28,534 nt of DNA from an uncultured Paenibacillaceae bacterium. GTDB taxonomy: Bacteria; Bacillota; Bacilli; Paenibacillales; DA-C8. A program made the position numbers and the translations under genes. Where the stretch lies: NCBI GenBank assembly GCA_937957685.1, contig CALGAO010000033.1, forward strand, positions 1-28,534, read 5' to 3'. Positions 14,884-21,382 of this stretch are shown here, in pieces. Each line of letters starts with the position of its first letter. Positions within the stretch are counted from its first letter, which is position 1. A model generated the notes under the pieces. It was not told where the DNA came from. It saw nothing but the letters and a program-made list of their open reading frames with translations, and did not search any database.

Positions 14884-15713
14884 CAAGACTTGCCTCCCTT
14901 GACCTTACCTTCCTTCTTGACCTTGCCTTCCTTCACAGTCTGGTCATTCTTGTTATTTTTGCCGATCCCATAGATGAAGTATGTCTGAACAAGCGTGAAC
15001 ACGTTGCTGTATACCCAATATAACGGCAGAGCCGATGGGAACGAGATGGACATCACGAAGATCAGGATCGGGAAGATGATCATGATCCCGTTCATCGGGT
15101 TGTTGGCGGCATTTGGTGTCTGGGAGGAAATCATCTTCTGTTGGATATAGGTCGTAAGCGCAGCCAGGATCGGCAAGATGTAGAACTTGTCCGGCTGGCT
15201 GAGATCCATCCACAGGAAATTGCTGTGTTCGCCGCGGATCGCCGGATTGTACATGATGGAGTTGTACAGCGCCAGCAGGATCGGCATCTGGATCAGGATA
15301 GGCAGACATCCGGCAAGCGGATTCACGTTGTGCTTCTGGTACAGCTTCATCATCTCTTCCTGATACTTCTGCTGATCGTTCTTGTACTTGTCGCGGAGCT
15401 TCAGCAGTTCCGGCTGCAGCGCTTGCATCGCCTTGGAGCTGCGATACTGCTTGAGCGACAGAGGCAGGATCAGCAAGCGGATGATGATGGTCATGACCAG
15501 AATGGCCAGTCCATACTGGTTAAACAGCAGTTCCGCGAAGAAATCTAACGAAAGCGCAAACGGATATACGATATATCGTTGCCAGAACCCGCCCTGGGCA
15601 AGTTCCTCCGTAGGGATCGTCGGGATCGTGCTGGTCGAGCACCCGGACAAGAGTGCAACAAAGAGAAGCAGCCCGATGACGAGTAGTGGTATGCGAACAG
15701 ATCTCTGTAACAA
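14883..15713 (-). CDS. yidC: Membrane protein insertase YidC (SpoIIIJ/OxaA type)
   Basis: YidC inserts and folds membrane proteins, alone or with SecYEG. Gram-positive versions are lipoproteins without the large external domain, as here (276 residues). The signal ends in the lipobox LLSGC with Cys25. A conserved arginine that lies in the hydrophilic groove is Arg79 in TIIIRLLILPLSLKQYRSSKAM. QPELLKLRDKYKNDQQKYQEEMMKLYQ is the family's coiled cytoplasmic loop. The C-terminus is a lysine-rich tail with repeated KEGKVK units, fitting a ribosome contact. The start is TTG at 15713 with AGGAGG seven bases ahead. The position after rnpA and before jag corresponds to Bacillus spoIIIJ, needed for sporulation. 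Confidence 0.97.
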   Translation of the reverse strand: MLQRSVRIPLLVIGLLLFVALLSGCSTSTIPTIPTEELAQGGFWQRYIVYPFALSLDFFAELLFNQYGLAILVMTIIIRLLILPLSLKQYRSSKAMQALQPELLKLRDKYKNDQQKYQEEMMKLYQKHNVNPLAGCLPILIQMPILLALYNSIMYNPAIRGEHSNFLWMDLSQPDKFYILPILAALTTYIQQKMISSQTPNAANNPMNGIMIIFPILIFVMSISFPSALPLYWVYSNVFTLVQTYFIYGIGKNNKNDQTVKEGKVKKEGKVKGGKS

Positions 15714-15754
15714 AGTTTTTCCTCCTAAATCGAAGTCCTAGTCTGCCAATGTCA

Positions 15755-15763
15755 ACTATACCA
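15755..15763 (-). promoter_or_regulatory. Candidate extended -10 promoter of yidC-jag
   Basis: On the minus strand TGGTATAGT gives a good extended -10 element about 40 bases ahead of the yidC start; the -35 region is weak. It lies in the 160-base gap between rnpA and yidC, suggesting yidC-jag can be transcribed separately from rpmH-rnpA. Confidence 0.45.
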
Positions 15764-15873
15764 TATCCATATATGAAAGAAAATAAATTGGCAACACATC
15801 CACTCAAAACAATTGGCGAGCCGGCGCCACTTCCATCCTGGAACCGCCGCATGCCATTCACAATAACGTGTGC

Positions 15874-16221
15874 TTATCCTTCCTTCTTGAGTATGGATGC
15901 TCTTTTGCATACATGGATCACACTGCTCACCATCTCATCGAAGCTCAGATCAAGAGCAGCCTTGCGGACAACGATGACCATATCATGGTGCGGTTCAATG
16001 CGCGGAGCCAGGTTGCGCACGATCTCCTTCAGCACTCTCCTCATCCGGTTGCGTACCACCGCCTTGCCGATCTTCTTGCTGACCGATATGCCAAGGCGGA
16101 AATGCTCCACTTCATCATTTTTTAGAACATACAGCACAAACTGACGGTTCGCCGTCGATTTGCCGTATTTGTATACCTTATTAAAATCCGAGCGTTGTGC
16201 CAACCTGTACGCTTTCTGCAA
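15874..16221 (-). CDS. rnpA: Ribonuclease P protein component RnpA
   Basis: RnpA is the protein subunit of RNase P, which matures the 5' ends of tRNAs together with the catalytic RNA. With the TTG start at 16221 it has 115 residues, the family size. The signature RNR motif is at 57-62 in AVVRNRMRRVLKEI, and the opening MQKAYRLAQRSDFNKVYKYGKS matches close relatives. A GTG at 16230 is an alternative start, but its ribosome site is poor, while GGTGATC ahead of the TTG matches the 16S tail well. It follows rpmH in the usual order, with a hairpin terminator in the gap that may tune the ratio of the two products. Confidence 0.94.
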   Translation of the reverse strand: MQKAYRLAQRSDFNKVYKYGKSTANRQFVLYVLKNDEVEHFRLGISVSKKIGKAVVRNRMRRVLKEIVRNLAPRIEPHHDMVIVVRKAALDLSFDEMVSSVIHVCKRASILKKEG

Positions 16222-16255
16222 TCTGATCACCGCTCACGGGAAGGATTTGATATAG

Positions 16256-16281
16256 AAAAAGACCACTTCCGTGGCCTTTTT
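16256..16281 (-). terminator. Hairpin terminator/attenuator between rpmH and rnpA
   Basis: On the minus strand AAAAAGGCCAC, GGAA and GTGGTCTTTTT form an 11-base-pair stem (one G-U pair) with a GGAA tetraloop and a T-rich end. It lies just after the rpmH stop. Since no obvious rnpA promoter follows, partial readthrough is likely, keeping rnpA expression well below rpmH. Confidence 0.75.
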
Positions 16282-16284
16282 GGA

Positions 16285-16422
16285 TTATGCACTGATAACT
16301 TTTCTGCCTTTGCGACGGCGCGCTGCCAGTACTTTTCTTCCGTTTTTCGTGCTCATTCTCTTACGAAAACCGTGAACCTTCTTGCGTTTGCTCACATTCG
16401 GATTGAATGTCGGTTTACCCAT
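16285..16422 (-). CDS. rpmH: 50S ribosomal protein L34
   Basis: L34 is a small, very basic protein of the large ribosomal subunit. The translated minus strand gives 45 residues beginning MGKPTFNPNVSKRKKVHGF and ending RRRKGRKVISA, with the invariant KRKKVHGFRKRM core and the AARRRKGRK tail. The ribosome site AAGGAGG lies seven bases ahead of the ATG. It is the first gene on the minus side of the origin, with a strong promoter about 100 bases upstream. Its place next to dnaA is nearly universal in bacteria. Confidence 0.98.
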   Translation of the reverse strand: MGKPTFNPNVSKRKKVHGFRKRMSTKNGRKVLAARRRKGRKVISA

Positions 16423-16524
16423 GATCGCACCTCCTTACTCCAAACCCCATACATTACAGATCGGTATCTGAATGACCTATGGTTCATCTGAATCTGAAAT
16501 CAGCATGAAAAAACACCTCTTAAT

Positions 16525-16553
16525 ATTTAACCAAAACGATTGTGAAAAGTCAA
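16525..16553 (-). promoter_or_regulatory. Sigma-A promoter of rpmH
   Basis: On the minus strand TTGACT (16548-16553), a 17-base spacer and TTAAAT (16525-16530) form a good promoter. It would give a leader of about 95 bases before rpmH. It points away from dnaA and borders the DnaA-box cluster. Confidence 0.65.
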
Positions 16554-16588
16554 CAAAAACGTATGTATTTCGCAGTCAACCAAAGGGC

Positions 16589-16934
16589 TGTGAATAACTT
16601 TTTCGCACATCCGTTCGAATCTTGTCGAACAATCAACAATTTATTCACAATATGTAGTGTTGTTGATAACTGTTAGCCACAAGTTATTGAGATTGTGGAT
16701 AAATTAACGAAATCCGTTGAAATCGCGGCCTTATTTTGCTATCATAAAGATGTTTTCACTGTGAATAACTGATTTGAACACTGAATTATACACAGACTGT
16801 GGATAACATTGTGAACAAAATTCCCCTGCTGTGATTATACTTATCCTCAACCATGTACGTATGTGAATAATATCGACAAATTTCAACCGTCAAAAGTTGA
16901 AATTTCTTTTTCTTCTTCGCATTATTTATCCACA
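16589..16934. other. oriC, upstream DnaA-box cluster (between rpmH and dnaA)
   Basis: This 350-base stretch holds many matches to the DnaA box TTATNCACA: 16641-16649, 16786-16794 and 16926-16934 on the plus strand, and 16589-16597, 16694-16702, 16760-16768, 16798-16806 and 16862-16870 on the minus strand. Those at 16694, 16798 and 16926 are the perfect TTATCCACA form. One-mismatch boxes lie at 16661-16669 (minus, TTATCAACA), 16673-16681 and 16841-16849. The region has no gene. It corresponds to the upstream half of the bipartite Bacillus origin, which assists initiation and regulates dnaA. Confidence 0.92.
16897..16925 (+). promoter_or_regulatory. Candidate dnaA promoter overlapping a DnaA box
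   Basis: TTGAAA (16897-16902), a 17-base spacer and CATTAT (16920-16925) precede dnaA. The perfect DnaA box at 16926-16934 abuts the -10 element, so bound DnaA would block the promoter, giving autorepression as known in Bacillus. Confidence 0.5.
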
Positions 16935-16980
16935 TCCTCACCCATGTCCGCGTTTAAGCCTGAGAAGGAGTGAACATAAA

Positions 16981-18348
16981 TTGGAAGACCAGATCCACGA
17001 TCTGTGGCAACAAGTTTTATCCGCCATTCAGACGAAAATCAGCAAGCCGAGCTTCGATACGTGGTTCAAATCGACGAAGATCATCCACTCTGACGATTCC
17101 CAGCTGACGATCCTTGCACCGAATGAATTCGCGCGCGATTGGCTTGAGGGCAAGTATTCGCAACTGATCAAAAATACGCTGATCGAACTGTTCGGAGAGG
17201 CCAGGGAGGTCAAGTTCGTCATCGAGCCTGAGGCCGCCCGGACGATCCCCAGCAAGCCGCAGCCGCCCAAGCCCGAACCGCCCAGAGTAGAGGTTCACGA
17301 GGAATCCTACGCCAAGCTGCTGAATCCGAAGTATACCTTTGATACATTCGTCATCGGGGCGGGCAACCGTTTCGCGCACGCAGCCTCACTCGCCGTCGCG
17401 GAGCAGCCGGCCAAGGCGTACAACCCCCTGTTCATCTATGGCGGCGTTGGTCTTGGCAAGACCCATCTGATGCATGCGATAGGACACTACATACTTGAGC
17501 ATAATCCTCGGAGTCGTGTTTTATACCTTTCATCAGAGAAATTCACCAACGAATTCATCAATGCGATCCGGGACAATCGCGGCGAAGAGTTCCGTTTGAA
17601 GTACCGCAATATCGACATTTTGCTGATCGACGACATTCAGTTTATCGCTGGGAAGGAGCAGACGCAGGAGGAGTTTTTCCATACCTTCAACGCGCTTCAC
17701 GAAGCCCACAAACAGATCATCATCTCGAGCGACCGGCAACCGAAGGAGATTCCCACATTGGAAGAACGACTGCGCTCTCGCTTCGAATGGGGTCTTATCA
17801 CCGATATCCAGCCGCCTGACCTGGAGACCAGAGTGGCGATTCTGCGCAAGAAGGCGAAGGCTGAGAATCTGGAAATCCCCAATGAAGCGATCATGTATAT
17901 AGCGAATCATATCAATACGAATATTCGGGAGCTGGAGGGCGCCCTGATCCGCGTCATCGCCTACTCTTCTCTCGTCAACGAGGACATTACCGCCCACCTT
18001 GCCGCCCAGGCTCTGAAGGACATCATTCCGGCGAGCAGGCCGAAGTCCATTACGATCCACGATATTCAGCAGGTGGTGGGCGAATATTTCGGCATGAAGA
18101 TCGAGGATTTCAAGGCGCGCAAGAGAACCAAGGCCGTCGCCTTCCCTCGGCAAGTCGCGATGTATCTGTCGCGGGAGCTGACGGATTTCTCCCTGCCCAA
18201 GATCGGAGAGGCGTTTGGCGGGCGCGACCACACGACCGTCATTCATGCCCACGAGAAGATCTCCCAGGCGATCCAGGAAGATCAGGAACTCTATAAGGTC
18301 ATCAATAATCTGAACGAGAAGATCAAGAGTATGAAGGGAATCTCCTGA
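16981..18348 (+). CDS. dnaA: Chromosomal replication initiator DnaA
   Basis: DnaA binds DnaA boxes, opens the origin and helps load the helicase. This copy has 455 residues. Domain I (about 1-80) opens MEDQIHDLWQQVLSAIQ with SFDTWFK. Domain II is a short Pro/Lys/Glu linker (about 85-110). The AAA+ domain III has Walker A GGVGLGKT (154-161) and Walker B LLIDDIQF (about 214-221). Domain IV carries the DNA-binding signature with RDHTT at 415-419 in AFGGRDHTTVIHA. The frame extends upstream to 16897 but covers a DnaA box and promoter. The TTG at 16981 is chosen because it starts the conserved protein and follows AAGGAG, though the ten-base spacing is long. Weak initiation could limit DnaA amount. 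Confidence 0.97.
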   Translation: MEDQIHDLWQQVLSAIQTKISKPSFDTWFKSTKIIHSDDSQLTILAPNEFARDWLEGKYSQLIKNTLIELFGEAREVKFVIEPEAARTIPSKPQPPKPEPPRVEVHEESYAKLLNPKYTFDTFVIGAGNRFAHAASLAVAEQPAKAYNPLFIYGGVGLGKTHLMHAIGHYILEHNPRSRVLYLSSEKFTNEFINAIRDNRGEEFRLKYRNIDILLIDDIQFIAGKEQTQEEFFHTFNALHEAHKQIIISSDRQPKEIPTLEERLRSRFEWGLITDIQPPDLETRVAILRKKAKAENLEIPNEAIMYIANHINTNIRELEGALIRVIAYSSLVNEDITAHLAAQALKDIIPASRPKSITIHDIQQVVGEYFGMKIEDFKARKRTKAVAFPRQVAMYLSRELTDFSLPKIGEAFGGRDHTTVIHAHEKISQAIQEDQELYKVINNLNEKIKSMKGIS

Positions 18349-18360
18349 TCCGTTCCAGGT

Positions 18361-18461
18361 TGTTGATAAGTGTGGAACTCTGGCGAATCTTGTCAACAAC
18401 TTATCCACAAGTGGATAACCTTGTTTCTGAAGAGGTTTGCCCACATATTCACATAATCACA
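18361..18461. other. oriC, downstream DnaA-box cluster (between dnaA and dnaN)
   Basis: Boxes include TTATCAACA on the minus strand at 18361-18369, perfect TTATCCACA at 18401-18409, and an opposing TTATCCACT at 18410-18418. The last two face each other as TTATCCAC-AA-GTGGATAA. Two further relaxed boxes, ATATTCACA (18445-18453) and ATAATCACA (18453-18461), lie next to the DnaA-trios. This is the part of the origin where unwinding starts in Bacillus subtilis. Confidence 0.9.
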
Positions 18462-18525
18462 GCGCCTACTACTACTGCTACGGAAATGAATGAAATACAT
18501 TTATATGATTGCGTGAAGCGAATTA
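18462..18525. other. Basal unwinding site: GC cluster, DnaA-trios and AT-rich DUE
   Basis: After the last relaxed DnaA box there is a short GCGC stretch, then five consecutive triplets CTA, CTA, CTA, CTG, CTA at 18466-18480. On the complementary strand these read 3'-GAT repeats, the DnaA-trio signature that DnaA uses to engage single-stranded DNA. An AT-rich stretch follows (about 18485-18525). The order box, GC cluster, trios, AT-rich DNA is that of the known bacterial origin unwinding element. Confidence 0.85.
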
Positions 18526-18554
18526 GAACCAACTTTTGACTGGGAGTTGAACCA

Positions 18555-19697
18555 ATGAAGATCAATATCGCGAAGCAAGAGCTGAATGAGGCCATATCCC
18601 ACGTTTCCAAGGCCGTTTCCTCCAGGACCTCCATTCCGATCCTGAGTGGAATCAAGCTTGAAGCGAATGCAACCGGATTGACACTGACAGCAAGCGATAC
18701 GGAAATAACGATCCAGAATGTGATCCCTGCTGTGAAGGATGATCAGACCATCATTGAACTGGAGCGTGCAGGCAGTGTTGTGCTACCTGCCAAATTTTTT
18801 GTCGAGATCGTGAAGAAGCTCCCTTCTTCGATGATTGAGATTGAAGTGCAGGATAACTTCATCACGATGATCCGCGCAGGCTCTACCGAGGTGCAGCTGG
18901 TCGGACTGGATCCGGAGGAATTCCCGCTCTTGCCGAGGCTGTCCGAAGAGCAAATGCTGCATCTGGGCAGCGATGTGTTGCGCAACATGATTCGTCAGAC
19001 GACCTTTGCCGCATCTACCAATGAAACTTCCGCGATTCTGACGGGTATCCTATGGAGTATCCAGGATGACAGCCTGAAGTTCGTGGCGACAGACCGACAC
19101 AGATTGGCCAGCAGTCAGGTCATGCTGAACGCAGGAGCTGGAGCCTACACCAAATCGATCGTTGTGCCGGCCAAGACGTTGAACGAGCTGAGCAAGATCT
19201 TGCCGGATGAGAATGCGATGATCGATATCGTGATTGAGGACAACCAGGTTTTGTTCCGCATGGAAAACCTGCTCTTCTATTCCAGGATATTGGACGGCAT
19301 GTATCCCGATACGTCGAGGATCATTCCGACCGTGTTCAAGACGGAATTCACGATCGATACCCGGCAGCTGACCGATGCGCTTGATCGGGCTTATCTGCTC
19401 TCCAGGGAAGAGAAGACGAACATCGTTCGCCTGGCATCGATCGATGACCATCGGATCGAGATCTCTTCTTTCTCTTCCGAGCTGGGGAAGGTAACGGAAC
19501 AGATCGAGGTTGAGAATTATGTCGGCGAACCGTTGAAGATCGCCTTTAACTCCAGATACATGCTCGACGTGATGAAGGTCATGGACGATGATCGCGTTCA
19601 TATCTCGTTTACCGGAGCGATGAGTCCGATCATCGTGACGCCGGAGAACAACAAGTCGGTGCTGCATCTGATACTTCCATACCGAACGACGAATTGA
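18555..19697 (+). CDS. dnaN: DNA polymerase III beta subunit (sliding clamp)
   Basis: DnaN is the ring-shaped processivity clamp that tethers the replicative polymerase and many repair proteins to DNA. This copy has 380 residues, the usual length, with three similar domains. Recognisable parts are MKINIAKQELNEAISHVSKAV at the start, SRTSIPILSGIKLEA, the second domain LRNMIRQTTFAASTNETSAILTGI, the TDRHRLA segment, and the C-terminal SPIIVTPENNKSVLHLILPYR, which forms part of the peptide-binding pocket region. The ATG follows GGGAG by eight bases. It lies 206 bases after dnaA, with the origin unwinding site in between, and is followed closely by yaaA. Confidence 0.98.
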   Translation: MKINIAKQELNEAISHVSKAVSSRTSIPILSGIKLEANATGLTLTASDTEITIQNVIPAVKDDQTIIELERAGSVVLPAKFFVEIVKKLPSSMIEIEVQDNFITMIRAGSTEVQLVGLDPEEFPLLPRLSEEQMLHLGSDVLRNMIRQTTFAASTNETSAILTGILWSIQDDSLKFVATDRHRLASSQVMLNAGAGAYTKSIVVPAKTLNELSKILPDENAMIDIVIEDNQVLFRMENLLFYSRILDGMYPDTSRIIPTVFKTEFTIDTRQLTDALDRAYLLSREEKTNIVRLASIDDHRIEISSFSSELGKVTEQIEVENYVGEPLKIAFNSRYMLDVMKVMDDDRVHISFTGAMSPIIVTPENNKSVLHLILPYRTTN

Positions 19698-19711
19698 GGA
19701 GCGCACGCTGT

Positions 19712-19927
19712 ATGAAGGAAATCGCCATTTCAACGGAATATATTACGCTTGGCCAGTTGTTGAAACTGGCCGATTGTATTGATACGGGGGGTCAGGCGAA
19801 GGCCTTTCTTGCGCAGAATGCGGTATATGTGAACGGCGAGGCGGAAAACAAAAGAGGGAAAAAGTTGTTCAAAAATGATATAATTGCTGTAGAAGGCTTC
19901 GGGAAATTCAAGATCACGGCCAGATAA
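19712..19927 (+). CDS. yaaA: S4-domain RNA-binding protein YaaA
   Basis: This 71-residue protein is the S4-like YaaA of the dnaN-recF interval. The S4 fold is recognisable in ITLGQLLKLADCIDTGGQAKAFL, VYVNGEAENKRGKKL and a closing basic strand. The family is thought to bind RNA, and Bacillus YaaA has been linked to ribosome biogenesis; the exact target is unknown. A TTG at 19694 in the same frame overlaps the dnaN stop, but GAGGAG lies between it and the ATG at 19712, making the ATG the better start. The resulting length equals that of the Bacillus protein. It ends 17 bases before recF and is in the same operon. Confidence 0.92.
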   Translation: MKEIAISTEYITLGQLLKLADCIDTGGQAKAFLAQNAVYVNGEAENKRGKKLFKNDIIAVEGFGKFKITAR

Positions 19928-19944
19928 CAGCAGGAGGACCTCTC

Positions 19945-21051
19945 TTGATTCTGAAGGAAATTCATCTGAACCGCTATCGCAACTATGATCGCTTGTCCTT
20001 GAGGACGGATCACCAGGTGAACCTGTTCGTTGGTGCCAATGCCCAGGGGAAGACGAATCTGCTGGAAGCGATCTACGTGCTTGCGCTCACCAGATCCCAT
20101 CGCACGCACAAGGACAAGGAGCTGATCGCCTGGCAAGCGGAGCAAGCGATCATCGAGGGCGGAGTAGAGCGTGATCTCGGCCGTTTGCTGCTGCAGGTCA
20201 GGCTGTCGCAACACGGGAAGAAAGCGAGCATCAATGGTCTGGAGCAGCGCAAGCTGAGTCAATATATTGGTTCGCTTAATGCGGTGATGTTCGCGCCGGA
20301 GGATCTCGAGATTGTCAAGGGTGCTCCGGGGATCAGGCGCCGTTTTCTTGATGTTGAGCTCGGCCAGGTGTATCCCATCTACCTGTATCACCTGACGCAG
20401 TACCAGAAGGTGCTGGCGCAGCGGAACAATATGCTCAAGAACTGGACCCCATCGGGTCAAATGATGATGGACATCTGGGATGAACAGCTTGCCGAGTACG
20501 GTTCTAAAATCATTCGCAAACGTCAACAATTTATAACACAGCTGCAAGGCTGGGCACAGGAGATTCACGCCGGCATCACCAGGGGGGAGGAACAGCTGAG
20601 GATTGTCTACAGGCCCTCCTTTGAATGCGAGCCTGGCGCCGATGAACCTGTATTAATTAACCAGTTTATGATAAAGTTATCACAGGTGCGCGAACAGGAG
20701 ATTCGGCGAGGCACCACGTTGGTCGGCCCGCATCGCGATGACCTGGAGTTCCTGATCAATGAGCGGGATGCGCAAGTCTACGGCTCGCAGGGGCAACAGC
20801 GCACGGTTGGTTTATCGGTCAAGCTGGCGGAGATCGAGCTGATCCGGCATGAGATCGGTGAATATCCGCTGCTTCTTCTCGATGATGTATTGTCGGAGCT
20901 GGATCAGACGAGACAGAATCAGCTCATCGCGACCTTTCAGAGTAAGGTGCAGACCTTCATCACGACGACCGGCACCGAGTCACTCAAGCTGCAGCTGTTG
21001 GATGACGCCGTCATCTACACCGTAGAGGGCGGTCAGGTGCATATCAGATAA
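19945..21051 (+). CDS. recF: DNA replication and repair protein RecF
   Basis: RecF is an SMC-like ATPase that, with RecO and RecR, loads RecA on gapped DNA and helps restart stalled forks. This copy has 368 residues. Walker A is GANAQGKT at 30-37, the ABC signature is in the SQGQQRTVGLSVKLAEIE segment, and Walker B is LLLLDDVLSELD. The start is a TTG with AGGAGG seven bases ahead; the opening MILKEIHLNRYRNYDRL is typical. It follows yaaA by 17 bases and precedes remB by about 40, in the standard dnaN-yaaA-recF-remB-gyrB order. Confidence 0.97.
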   Translation: MILKEIHLNRYRNYDRLSLRTDHQVNLFVGANAQGKTNLLEAIYVLALTRSHRTHKDKELIAWQAEQAIIEGGVERDLGRLLLQVRLSQHGKKASINGLEQRKLSQYIGSLNAVMFAPEDLEIVKGAPGIRRRFLDVELGQVYPIYLYHLTQYQKVLAQRNNMLKNWTPSGQMMMDIWDEQLAEYGSKIIRKRQQFITQLQGWAQEIHAGITRGEEQLRIVYRPSFECEPGADEPVLINQFMIKLSQVREQEIRRGTTLVGPHRDDLEFLINERDAQVYGSQGQQRTVGLSVKLAEIELIRHEIGEYPLLLLDDVLSELDQTRQNQLIATFQSKVQTFITTTGTESLKLQLLDDAVIYTVEGGQVHIR

Positions 21052-21094
21052 AGGAATCATCGAATGCCAAGGTGAATGGGATAGGAGTGATCGC

Positions 21095-21337
21095 ATGTAC
21101 ATTCATATCGGCGGTGACCGAATGATCCGCTCTGCTGAGCTGATCGCCATATTTGACATATCGATCGAGCAATCTTCGAAGATTTCCAGCCAGTACATGC
21201 AGTACAACAAGGAACATAACCGTGTGGAAACAGCTGGCGAAGAGGAAGTCAAGTCGATCGTGGTGACCAGGGATCAGATTTTCTATTCTCCTATCTCATC
21301 GTCAACGCTGAAGAAACGGTTGTATCAGATCATCTAG
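21095..21337 (+). CDS. remB: Extracellular matrix regulator RemB (YaaB, DUF370)
   Basis: This 80-residue protein matches RemB (YaaB) of the DUF370 family. In Bacillus subtilis RemA and RemB influence expression of biofilm matrix genes; the RemA homologue is a DNA-binding ring protein. Diagnostic segments are MYIHIGGDRMIRSAELIAIFDI, SSKISSQYMQ and YYSPISSSTLKKR-like FYSPISSSTLKKRL. The ATG is preceded by AGGAGTGATCGC. It lies between recF and gyrB as in Bacillus and is co-transcribed. Confidence 0.93.
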   Translation: MYIHIGGDRMIRSAELIAIFDISIEQSSKISSQYMQYNKEHNRVETAGEEEVKSIVVTRDQIFYSPISSSTLKKRLYQII

Positions 21338-21382
21338 TCCGTCATGGAGCAACAACCCCACATTAATAGAGTAGGTGAAGTC

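Noticed and set aside
15714..15873. A yidD gene between rnpA and yidC
   Set aside because: Some bacteria encode YidD here, but the gap is only 160 bases and no frame resembles it.
16897..16980. N-terminal extension of DnaA to 16897
   Set aside because: It would add a hydrophobic and proline-rich stretch not seen in DnaA, has no ribosome site, and covers a perfect DnaA box.
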